In this document: positions 14,792 through 22,181 of the stretch, piece by piece | Layout: each line of letters starts with the position of its first letter | How positions within the stretch are numbered: position 1 is the first letter of the stretch | Assembly: GCA_934276485.1 (NCBI GenBank) | Contig: CAKQTE010000041.1 | Location: 1 to 29,236 of the forward strand | Source: an uncultured Spirochaetales bacterium | GTDB taxonomy: Bacteria > Spirochaetota > Spirochaetia > Sphaerochaetales > Sphaerochaetaceae | DNA: 29,236 nt | Direction of reading: 5' to 3' | Notes under the pieces: generated by a model | Database searches by the model: none | Told to the model about the DNA's origin: nothing | The model's input: only the letters and a program-made list of their open reading frames with translations | Made by a program: the position numbers and the translations under genes

Positions 14792-16264
14792 ATGAAAAAA
14801 ATTCTATTCGCAGCATCTGAATGCGTTCCATTTGTAAAAACAGGAGGGCTCGCAGATGTAGTTGGCTCTCTTCCTAAGGTATTCGATAAAAAAGAATTTG
14901 ATGTGAGAGTCATTCTTCCTTTCTATCATGCCATTCCTACAAAGTTCAGAGATCAAACAGAAACGGTTTATTATTTCCAGATGGACAACAGAATCTATGT
15001 TGGAATAAAGAAACTTGTTCTTGATGGAATCACATACTATTTCATTGACAATGAACAATATTTTTCTGGTATTGTTCCATATTACGATATGTTCCAGGAT
15101 CTAGAGAGATTCGCATATTTTTCAAAAGCTGTGCTATCTGCATTGCCTTTGATCGGTTTCAGACCAGATATCATTCACTGCCATGATTGGCAAACTTCAT
15201 TGATTCCTGTTTATCTGAACACTGTATTCCAAGGCGATCCATTCTTTAGACAGATCAGGACTATTATGACCATTCATAATATCAGGTTCCAAGGCACTTG
15301 GAATGTTGGACACCTTAAATGGGTTACCGGACTTCCAGACATGTGCTTCCAGCCTGGATTGTTGGTATCACCATACCAAAACACATCAATTCCTCAGGAA
15401 GACTGGAACTGCTCAATGCTCAGAGGAGGACTAGTTTATTCTGACTTCTTGACAACAGTATCCAATAGCTATGCCCAAGAGATCCAGACTCCAAACTTCG
15501 GAGATGGACTTGATGACATCTTGAAGTGGAGAAGCTCAAGACTTTGGGGCATTATCAATGGTATCGACTACTCTATCTGGAACCCAAGTAAGGATACAAA
15601 GATTGAAGCTAACTACAACATAACAACTGTAAAGAAAGGAAAGAGTGAGAACAAACTAGCTCTTCAAAAGAGATTAGGTCTTAAAGAGAACAAGGACATC
15701 ATGACTATCAGCATCATAAGCAGACTCACGGACCAGAAGGGTCTTGATCTTGTTGATAACATCATGGACCAGCTTTGCTCAAAGGAGATCAATCTCATTG
15801 TTCTAGGAACAGGAGATCCTCACTACGAGAACATGTTCCGCTACTATGCTGGAAAATATCCAGGAAAAGTCAGTGCTAACATTTGCTACGATGAAGAGAT
15901 GTCTCATATGATCTATGCTGGTTCCGATGCACTATTGGTTCCTTCTGCATTCGAGCCATGTGGACTGACACAGCTTATTGCTGAAAAATATGGAACAATT
16001 CCAATTGTCCATGAAATTGGTGGTCTAAAGGATTCTGTTAAGCCATTCAATCAATTTGAAAACACGGGAACAGGATTCACGTTCTCAGGTTATTCAGGCT
16101 GGGAATTGATGGATAGAATCAACCATGCTCTTTGGGTTTATTATGATAGACCTAAATATTGGATAGATATGGTCAAGCGTGCAATGAAGGAAGATTGGTC
16201 TTGGAATAACTCTTCCAAGATCTACGAGAACCTATATAATTCTGCACTTGCCTTAAATAACTAA
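14792..16264 (+). CDS. glgA: Glycogen synthase (ADP-glucose type)
   Basis: GlgA extends alpha-1,4-glucan from ADP-glucose. The 490-residue GT5/GT-B protein begins KKILFAASECVPFVKTGGLADVVGSLPKV, with the ADP-glucose-binding KTGGLADV motif (16-23). It also has IIHCHDWQTSLIP, TIHNIRFQGTW, the linker-side WGIINGIDYSIWNP, the C-terminal SRLTDQKGLDL and the catalytic-region FEPCGLTQL near 386-394. The length is normal. The start has GGGAG just upstream. No glgB, glgC or glgP lies beside it. It is preceded by a structured RNA with terminator features that may control it, and followed by its own terminator. A glycogen store is implied. Confidence 0.96.
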   Translation: MKKILFAASECVPFVKTGGLADVVGSLPKVFDKKEFDVRVILPFYHAIPTKFRDQTETVYYFQMDNRIYVGIKKLVLDGITYYFIDNEQYFSGIVPYYDMFQDLERFAYFSKAVLSALPLIGFRPDIIHCHDWQTSLIPVYLNTVFQGDPFFRQIRTIMTIHNIRFQGTWNVGHLKWVTGLPDMCFQPGLLVSPYQNTSIPQEDWNCSMLRGGLVYSDFLTTVSNSYAQEIQTPNFGDGLDDILKWRSSRLWGIINGIDYSIWNPSKDTKIEANYNITTVKKGKSENKLALQKRLGLKENKDIMTISIISRLTDQKGLDLVDNIMDQLCSKEINLIVLGTGDPHYENMFRYYAGKYPGKVSANICYDEEMSHMIYAGSDALLVPSAFEPCGLTQLIAEKYGTIPIVHEIGGLKDSVKPFNQFENTGTGFTFSGYSGWELMDRINHALWVYYDRPKYWIDMVKRAMKEDWSWNNSSKIYENLYNSALALNN

Positions 16265-16272
16265 GACTGCAT

Positions 16273-16298
16273 ATCCCCGAGCTATCGTCGGGGATTTT
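16273..16298 (+). terminator. Intrinsic terminator of glgA
   Basis: ATCCCCGA (16273-16280) pairs perfectly with TCGGGGAT (16288-16295) around a seven-base loop, followed by TTTTCT. It starts six bases past the glgA stop. Confidence 0.85.
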
Positions 16299-16316
16299 CT
16301 ATCAAAAAGTATAGGA

Positions 16317-16368
16317 TTGATTATTTTTCATCTGAATATATAATATAAATTAGTTTATCATAAACTAA
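16317..16368 (+). promoter_or_regulatory. Promoter with palindromic operator over the start site of the ATPase gene
   Basis: TTGATT (16317-16322), 16 bases, then a perfect TATAAT (16339-16344). The expected transcription start is near 16351. It lies in the palindrome TTAGTTTAT-c-ATAAACTAA (16350-16368), a perfect nine-base inverted repeat with a one-base centre. A protein bound there would block initiation or promoter escape. The downstream gene product contains a winged-helix-like segment, so autoregulation is possible. Confidence 0.6.
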
Positions 16369-16394
16369 ATTATATAAAAAGAGGTAAAAAACAG

Positions 16395-17819
16395 ATGAAA
16401 TTCATAGGACGCACGACAGAACTGGAAACCCTAAATAGAGAATATAATCAAGATAAAAGTTTTGTCGTTATCTATGGAAGACGAAGAGTTGGAAAAACAA
16501 CACTGATCAAAGAATTCATAAAAGATAAACTATCATTCTATTTTCTTGCTACTGAAGAACTTGAGAATCAAAGCATGAATCGTTTAGCTAGTGTTGTTGC
16601 GCGAACAACAAACAACAGATTACTTCAGAAAATTGCATTCTCTGATTGGCTTGATATATTTCAAGTCATTGCAGACTATGAGCCAAACAAAAAGAAAGTC
16701 CTTGTTATAGATGAATTTCCATACCTCGTCAAAACAAATCCGGCTTTTCCATCCATACTACAAAATGCATGGGATGAGATATTGAAAGATAAAAACGTAA
16801 TGCTGATTCTCTCTGGTTCTCTGATAGCGATGATGCTGAAACATGCTCTTTCATATGACAGTCCTTTATATGGAAGAAGAACTTCTCAGATGCGAATCAC
16901 CTCTCTCTCCTTTAAAGATGTCTTTAAATCTTTTGACCTTTCTTTTGAAAAAACAGTGGAACTCTATGCTATAACAGGAGGTGTTCCAAAGTACTTGGAA
17001 TTCTTTGAAGATCATTACAATTTGGAAGATCGACTAAAGGACGTGGTTCTTTCTACAAATGGATTTCTATATGAAGAGCCTTTCTTTTTATTGAAAAGTG
17101 AATCACTATCTTCATTGAATTACTATTCGATTATTGCATCCATTGCAAAAGGGAATCATAAGCTTGGTAGCATCGCTAATGATTTGGGGCTAAAAACCTC
17201 AGAGCTTACTCCATATCTATCTACACTTGAGGATTTGGGATTCATAGAAAAAAGAACACCTATAACAGAAAAGAATCCTGAGAAATCCAGAAAGGGACTA
17301 TATTTCATTGCAGATAATTTCATACGATTCTCGTTTCACTATATATATCCATTCAAAGGTGAATTGGAATTAGGAAACATGCAAATTGTATTGGATGAAA
17401 TCCATAAGGATTTTATAGAAAAGTTTGTTACCTTTACATATGAGGATATTTGCAAGGAAATCTTTGCAGAAGAATGTAAGAACAAGAATCTTGCTTTCAC
17501 TCCATCTCGAATCGGATCTTATTGGCTTAATGACCATGATGGGGACACTGAGATAGATGTTATGGCAATAGATAATTCAAACAAGAAAATATTTGCAGGA
17601 GAATGCAAATATCATACAAAGAGCATAGACGCCCCAGTATATTTTTCTCTAAAAAAGAAAATCGAAGAAAACCCAGAAATCAAGAAAGCTTTCCCTGGCT
17701 ATGAAATCACCTATGGACTATTCAGCAAAAGTGGATATACAAACCGCATGCTGGATATTGCAAAGGGAAACTGTGAGATAATTCTTTTTGAGGATGATCA
17801 TATTTTAAAGACGAACTAA
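16395..17819 (+). CDS. Archaeal-type AAA ATPase with DUF234 C-terminal nuclease-like domain
   Basis: This 474-residue protein has Walker A GRRRVGKTT (28-36), Walker B VLVIDEFPY (102-110), LILSGS (137-142) and ITGGVPKYL (193-201), the signature of the archaeal ATPase family PF01637. A winged-helix-like segment follows (about 240-290), then a DUF234 region. The C-terminus has EIDVMA (386-391) and GECKY (402-406), which fit the D/E-(x)n-ExK core of a PD-(D/E)XK nuclease. Such genes are scattered among gut bacteria and archaea and often move horizontally; cell function is mostly unknown. It stands alone with its own promoter and operator. AAAGAGGT precedes the ATG. Its immediate upstream DNA is very AT-rich. 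Confidence 0.88.
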   Translation: MKFIGRTTELETLNREYNQDKSFVVIYGRRRVGKTTLIKEFIKDKLSFYFLATEELENQSMNRLASVVARTTNNRLLQKIAFSDWLDIFQVIADYEPNKKKVLVIDEFPYLVKTNPAFPSILQNAWDEILKDKNVMLILSGSLIAMMLKHALSYDSPLYGRRTSQMRITSLSFKDVFKSFDLSFEKTVELYAITGGVPKYLEFFEDHYNLEDRLKDVVLSTNGFLYEEPFFLLKSESLSSLNYYSIIASIAKGNHKLGSIANDLGLKTSELTPYLSTLEDLGFIEKRTPITEKNPEKSRKGLYFIADNFIRFSFHYIYPFKGELELGNMQIVLDEIHKDFIEKFVTFTYEDICKEIFAEECKNKNLAFTPSRIGSYWLNDHDGDTEIDVMAIDNSNKKIFAGECKYHTKSIDAPVYFSLKKKIEENPEIKKAFPGYEITYGLFSKSGYTNRMLDIAKGNCEIILFEDDHILKTN

Positions 17820-17825
17820 GCAACT

Positions 17826-17868
17826 AAAAAAAGCTATTCCATAACAATAAAAGTCATGAAATAGCTTT
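17826..17868 (-). terminator. Terminator of the minus-strand sugar operon
   Basis: On the minus strand AAAGCTATT (17868-17860) pairs with AATAGCTTT (17838-17830), with an inner CAT/ATG extension, followed by a run of seven T. It lies 24 bases past the stop of the LarA-like gene. The same hairpin is seven bases or so past the plus-strand ATPase stop but lacks a T-run in that direction. Confidence 0.75.
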
Positions 17869-17891
17869 ATCGTTATCACCGATTATTCCAA

Positions 17892-19343
17892 TCAGCCCTT
17901 ATAAGGATCATCCTTCATACAAAGGTGAACAGCAGCTGTCTTGAATGTCATTGGAAGAGCTAGGATGTTAGGATTTGGACCTACATACTTCTTCATTGCA
18001 TCCTCAAGTGCTTCCTCGAAAGTAGCTCTTGTCTTAAGACCCATCTGGCGAGCTTCTCCTGGCTCCTGTGCGCCAACGATATAGATTGCAGATGTGTTCA
18101 TCTCTGCAATGTGTCCACAGCTAATCATCGAGAATCCATGGAATGGGTGGAAAGAGTTTGTGTATCTGTATCTTCTGATATACTCTTCGTTTGTAGCATA
18201 GTACTCACCTAGTCTGTTCATATCAGGAAGAGTGTTCATCTGATCGTGCTTGAAATCCTCGAGCATCTGAGGAATATATGGCCACAATGACTCATTTCTG
18301 AATCCATTACAGATTGAAGAACAGATGATTACACAATTGTCCTTCATAACTCTCTTATGTCTGATTACCTGAGCAGAGAGTGCCTGCATCATCATGATTG
18401 GGTTTGTTCCCATTCCATCGCCGTAGTGGAAGAACTGAGGCATACCAAATACAAGTACATCATACTTCTTCTCAGCAAATGGAACATAGGTTCTCTTATC
18501 TGCATCTACCCAAGATAGTGGCATCATCTCTTTTGCATATCCTGACCAGATAGAAATCTGTCTTGACTTACTGTCTAGAACAGCATCACAGCAGAAGAAC
18601 TTCTTGCCCATCTTCTCTTCCATGTACATACCGATTTCATTGAACTTGGTTCTCATCAAGGAGTGTCCTGAAACTGGAGTGAAGTCTCCTCTATGCATAA
18701 CTTCTGGAACGTGGTGAGTTGCAATGCTTCTCCAGTGTGTAATACCTGTAGCGCAGTGCTTGTATCCACCTGAATAACCACCATAAGGGTTTCCCTGTAC
18801 ATGTCCGATAAGGATAGCTACATCACTGTCATAAACATACTTGTTCATCAAAACAGGATCGCCTCTTCTTGTTGTTCCAAGATCTACTAGGTGATCATAA
18901 TCCTCACTATCGTGGTTCATGATCTGATGAGTTGGATAGAACTCATTGAATAGCTCATCTCCAAGTACTCCTCTGATCTCCTGGATAGTGTTCTTTCTAT
19001 GAAGACCATTTGAACAGATTAGAAGGATATCCTTCTTCTCAACTCCTGCTGCATATAGCTCCTGGAGAATGAGCTTGATGGAAATCTTTCTGTGGCTTGT
19101 TGCCTGCTCTCCGCCCTTAACTCTATCTGGGAAGATGATTGTAACCTTGCTACCCTTGTGAGCAAGCTTGTCCAATGTCTTCATTCCAATTGGATTTCTG
19201 ATACTCTTTAGAGTTTCTTCCTCAAGCTTATCTTCAGGAATGCATGGTGGATCTGGAATTGTTACACCTGGAATGAATACATCAGTATTATCTGGAAGGT
19301 TTGCACTCATTGTGCCTTGGCCATACTCAAAATCTAATTTCAT
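17892..19343 (-). CDS. LarA-like (DUF2088) nickel-pincer racemase/epimerase family protein
   Basis: LarA enzymes racemise lactate or epimerise other 2-hydroxy acids with a nickel-pincer cofactor tethered to a lysine. The 483-residue protein is longer than classical LarA (about 425). It shows FPDRVKGG (71-78), GLHRKN (113-118) and GGYSGGYKH (188-196), where Lys195 fits the tethering Lys184. His211 lies 16 residues on and fits the nickel ligand His200. The residue equivalent to catalytic His174 is Asn185, Arg75 appears as Lys76, and Lys298 is not obvious, so lactate may not be the substrate. It is the last gene of the sugar operon; its Shine-Dalgarno site is fused to the tpiA stop codon. No larB, larC or larE is present here. 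Confidence 0.85.
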   Translation of the reverse strand: MKLDFEYGQGTMSANLPDNTDVFIPGVTIPDPPCIPEDKLEEETLKSIRNPIGMKTLDKLAHKGSKVTIIFPDRVKGGEQATSHRKISIKLILQELYAAGVEKKDILLICSNGLHRKNTIQEIRGVLGDELFNEFYPTHQIMNHDSEDYDHLVDLGTTRRGDPVLMNKYVYDSDVAILIGHVQGNPYGGYSGGYKHCATGITHWRSIATHHVPEVMHRGDFTPVSGHSLMRTKFNEIGMYMEEKMGKKFFCCDAVLDSKSRQISIWSGYAKEMMPLSWVDADKRTYVPFAEKKYDVLVFGMPQFFHYGDGMGTNPIMMMQALSAQVIRHKRVMKDNCVIICSSICNGFRNESLWPYIPQMLEDFKHDQMNTLPDMNRLGEYYATNEEYIRRYRYTNSFHPFHGFSMISCGHIAEMNTSAIYIVGAQEPGEARQMGLKTRATFEEALEDAMKKYVGPNPNILALPMTFKTAAVHLCMKDDPYKG

Positions 19344-19354
19344 GAAATATCTCC

Positions 19355-20179
19355 TTAATTCAAATACAATCTTACGATATCAAGATACTGCTCAGGATAA
19401 AAGCCTATTTCGCCAGTAAATTGAGTCAATGCAATCAAACCACCACTGATTTCATCGATAGTGCTTAGCATTTCAGCATTGTCTTGCTTCAAGCCACCAC
19501 CATAAACAACATCGACTTCTCCAAGAACACTCTTGATCAATTTTGCAACCTTCTGGATATATTCCTTGCCAGCTGGTGTCTTTCCAGGTCCAATTGACCA
19601 AATTGGCTCATATGCAATTACAACGTTCTTCAACTCTGCGCCTTCAAGACCGACCTTTAGCTGTTCTGTGATCACTTCATCCCAAACATCTAGCTCTGTG
19701 TCTTTCTCTCCTACACAATAGAGAACCTTCATACCTCTCTCTTGTGCTCTCAAGACTTCCTTGTTTAGGATTCTGTTTACTGCAGCTCTGTCTTGGCATC
19801 CACCGAGTGCGAGAATTTCATTCAAGTCCCTTCTCTCTTCGCAGTGTCCAATGATAGTATCCTTGACGCCAAATGCCGCCATAGCAGCTGCTGGGCGTGA
19901 TGTTGTGAAAGCTCCGAAGTTGCCGCCAACTGCAACATCTGCTCTATATACAGCCTGCGAGCCAATACGAAGAACAGAGTCCTTTGCTTCCTTTATAGCA
20001 GCTGGAATCTGAGCTTCTGGATAGTATTGAACAAACTCTACGTTTTCGTATTTAGCCAGTTCATCCTTAACACGCTTAACAATTGTAGAGGAGAACTCCT
20101 CGATTGGAGCGATTCTATTAACGCCGCCAAGAGATGCTGGAACATCAAAGCGCTTGAAATTAACGTAAATATGTTTCAT
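19355..20179 (-). CDS. tpiA: Triose-phosphate isomerase family protein
   Basis: The family interconverts dihydroxyacetone phosphate and glyceraldehyde 3-phosphate. The 274-residue product is a TIM barrel with NFKRFD at the NWKMN position (catalytic Lys9), GGNFGAFT, IGHCEERRD in place of IGHSERR, AYEPIWSIGPGKTP with the catalytic Glu, and VVYGGGLKQDN at the phosphate loop. It is about 20 residues longer than usual, and both the N-terminal and the histidine motifs deviate. A related activity on another triose or tetrose phosphate is possible, as for erythritol-pathway TIM homologues. The start overlaps the aldolase stop as TAATG, with GAGG inside the aldolase end, so translation is coupled. Confidence 0.88.
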   Translation of the reverse strand: MKHIYVNFKRFDVPASLGGVNRIAPIEEFSSTIVKRVKDELAKYENVEFVQYYPEAQIPAAIKEAKDSVLRIGSQAVYRADVAVGGNFGAFTTSRPAAAMAAFGVKDTIIGHCEERRDLNEILALGGCQDRAAVNRILNKEVLRAQERGMKVLYCVGEKDTELDVWDEVITEQLKVGLEGAELKNVVIAYEPIWSIGPGKTPAGKEYIQKVAKLIKSVLGEVDVVYGGGLKQDNAEMLSTIDEISGGLIALTQFTGEIGFYPEQYLDIVRLYLN

Positions 20180-21336
20180 TAGATGCCCTCTTTCTTGTAG
20201 AACTCAGCCATCTCATCAAGTGTTGTGTACTTAACAAGTGGAGCCTTTCCAACACTGTTGAACTTAACAACGAGTGTTCCAACAACTTCCATTACACCTT
20301 CTCTGATCAATGAGCAAAGTTTGCTTACGCTATCTGATGGAATGTTTCCATACATAACAGTATCCATTAGTGGAGGTAGATAGGATCTTGGATCGAATGC
20401 GCTTGGGCTCTTCTCCATCAATTCCCATACTGGCCCAATATATGGATCCTTTCTCATCTCAGGATTGTTATAGAAATACTCGCGGATGTTTCTTGTTACA
20501 GCAAGACGGATATCTGTATCGACATTGATCTTTCCGATTCCGCAATGTGATACTTCAATTAGCTGCTCAACTGGAATTCCATAAGCGTTCTGGATGTTTC
20601 CACCAAGCTGGTTGATCTCATCAACAATATAGCTAGGAACTGTTGAAGATCCATGGGATACAAGAACGCCCTGGATATTCTCGTGTCTTAGGCATTCCTT
20701 AACTGCAATTGCAATTTCCTTTCTAACCTTAGCTCCCTTTCCTTTGTTAGCACCATGCATTGTGCCATAGCTAATAGCAAGAGCATCAACCTTTGTTTCC
20801 TTGAAGAATCTGATAGCATCCAATGGGTTTGTGTATGTAGAACCTTCAGAAAATACATGGTCTTCAACACCAGCAAGAACGCCAAGCTCTCCTTCTACGC
20901 TTACACCACGAGCGTGAGCATACTTAACAACTTCTCTTGTTAGCTCGATGTTATCTTTAAGTGAAAGAGAAGAACCATCGATCATTACTGATGTGTATCC
21001 GCCTTCGATAGCTGCAATACAGGAGTCGAAATCCCTACCATGGTCAAGGTGAAGAGCAATTGGAATTGGGCTATCGGCAGCAAGCTTCTTTACAGCGTTT
21101 GCAATGTTTCTTGCACCAATTTTCTTATCTTCAAGAGTTGCATGCATAAAGTCTGCTTTACCACCCATGAATCCATTAGCAAGATCTGCGCCCTGCAAGA
21201 TTGCAGGAGATCTGAAGATTTCATGAATCCTGATTACGCCTTCTGCTTGGCAAACTGCGTTTACGTTGAATGCACCCTGTGCATAGTCATACTTATCTGT
21301 TGCATCCAATATTGGTCTTAATGGAACTAATGGCAT
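20179..21336 (-). CDS. Class II ketose-bisphosphate aldolase with C-terminal extension
   Basis: Zinc-dependent class II aldolases cleave ketose 1,6-bisphosphates to two triose phosphates. The 385-residue product has the catalytic Asp98 and zinc ligand His99 in HLDHG (96-100), VEGELG (147-152), GTMHG with His194, SHGSS with His228 and the phosphate-loop region KINVDTD (269-275). It closely resembles the other aldolase of this window (332 residues) but has a C-terminal extension of about 55 residues (from about 325) that the other lacks. A strong AAGGAG is fused to the stop of the NagB-like gene. Its operon partners suggest fructose 1,6-bisphosphate or a related ketose bisphosphate as the substrate. 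Confidence 0.9.
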   Translation of the reverse strand: MPLVPLRPILDATDKYDYAQGAFNVNAVCQAEGVIRIHEIFRSPAILQGADLANGFMGGKADFMHATLEDKKIGARNIANAVKKLAADSPIPIALHLDHGRDFDSCIAAIEGGYTSVMIDGSSLSLKDNIELTREVVKYAHARGVSVEGELGVLAGVEDHVFSEGSTYTNPLDAIRFFKETKVDALAISYGTMHGANKGKGAKVRKEIAIAVKECLRHENIQGVLVSHGSSTVPSYIVDEINQLGGNIQNAYGIPVEQLIEVSHCGIGKINVDTDIRLAVTRNIREYFYNNPEMRKDPYIGPVWELMEKSPSAFDPRSYLPPLMDTVMYGNIPSDSVSKLCSLIREGVMEVVGTLVVKFNSVGKAPLVKYTTLDEMAEFYKKEGI

Positions 21337-21351
21337 TTTTCTATACTCTCC

Positions 21352-22167
21352 TTAGAATGGTCTCTTTGCAGCATTTGCGTTTACATAGATCATTGCATCC
21401 TGGTGCTGCTGTAGAATTGATGCAGGGAACTGACCTGATGGCTCATCGAACAAAGCTCTTCTGATTACTGCTCTGTGCCAATCCCTGAATACACCAAGTC
21501 TGACTTTGCGAGCTGAGAAGATCTGCTTCATACCAATTGTAACTGCGTACTTTGGCATAGCATCAATTGCACCATTTAGATCTCCAATTGCATTTGCAAC
21601 CTTTGTCTCATCAGAGATGTGCAATACTCTTGTACATCTTGTTTTGAATTCCTCTGCAGAAACATCCTCAGATTCGTTGAAAGCAAGGTGGCCATTGATT
21701 CCGATTCCACCAAAGGCAATATCAACACCACCAAGCTTCTCTATTAGTTCATCTCCCTTTGAAGGATTCTCTGGATCAGGGAATACTCTCTGTGTAGGAG
21801 GCATTACTAAATCTGGATCGATCTTTGAATAAACAGTTCTCTCCATGAATCCTCTGAAGGAAAGCTTATCTTCCATGCAGATGTAAGCTTTGTTATCATC
21901 AAGATATTCGTCCATGTTGAAAAACCAAACATTCTTTAGAGAGATTCTTCTCTCGTTTACCAATCTAACAAAGATTGGATACTGTCCAACTGGTCCAACT
22001 GGTACGATAAATACTGTATTCTTTCCCTTTTCATTGTTAGCGACGATCTCGTTTACCATCTCTAGAGCTATCTCGTAGAAAACCTCTCCTGAATCTCCTA
22101 ATAGCTTTACAGGAATCTTTCCATTGTATAGCTGCTCTTCATCGCAATGATATAATTCTTTATTCAT
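21352..22167 (-). CDS. NagB-like glucosamine-6-phosphate deaminase/isomerase family protein
   Basis: NagB converts glucosamine 6-phosphate to fructose 6-phosphate and ammonia. The 271-residue product has the family fold and motifs: MDEYLDD with Asp86 (base), FGGIGINGHLAFNE with His160 and Glu165, and an IGMKQIFSARKV segment. The position of catalytic Asp141 of E. coli NagB is Asn158, so either the mechanism or the substrate may differ; 6-phosphogluconolactonase-like or another sugar-phosphate isomerase activity are alternatives. I place the start at the ATG 22165-22167. The AGGAGG nine bases upstream is fused to the stop of the phosphofructokinase gene (TGAGGAGG). A TTG further upstream would overlap that signal. 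Confidence 0.88.
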   Translation of the reverse strand: MNKELYHCDEEQLYNGKIPVKLLGDSGEVFYEIALEMVNEIVANNEKGKNTVFIVPVGPVGQYPIFVRLVNERRISLKNVWFFNMDEYLDDNKAYICMEDKLSFRGFMERTVYSKIDPDLVMPPTQRVFPDPENPSKGDELIEKLGGVDIAFGGIGINGHLAFNESEDVSAEEFKTRCTRVLHISDETKVANAIGDLNGAIDAMPKYAVTIGMKQIFSARKVRLGVFRDWHRAVIRRALFDEPSGQFPASILQQHQDAMIYVNANAAKRPF

Positions 22168-22181
22168 GTATTCTTTCCTCC

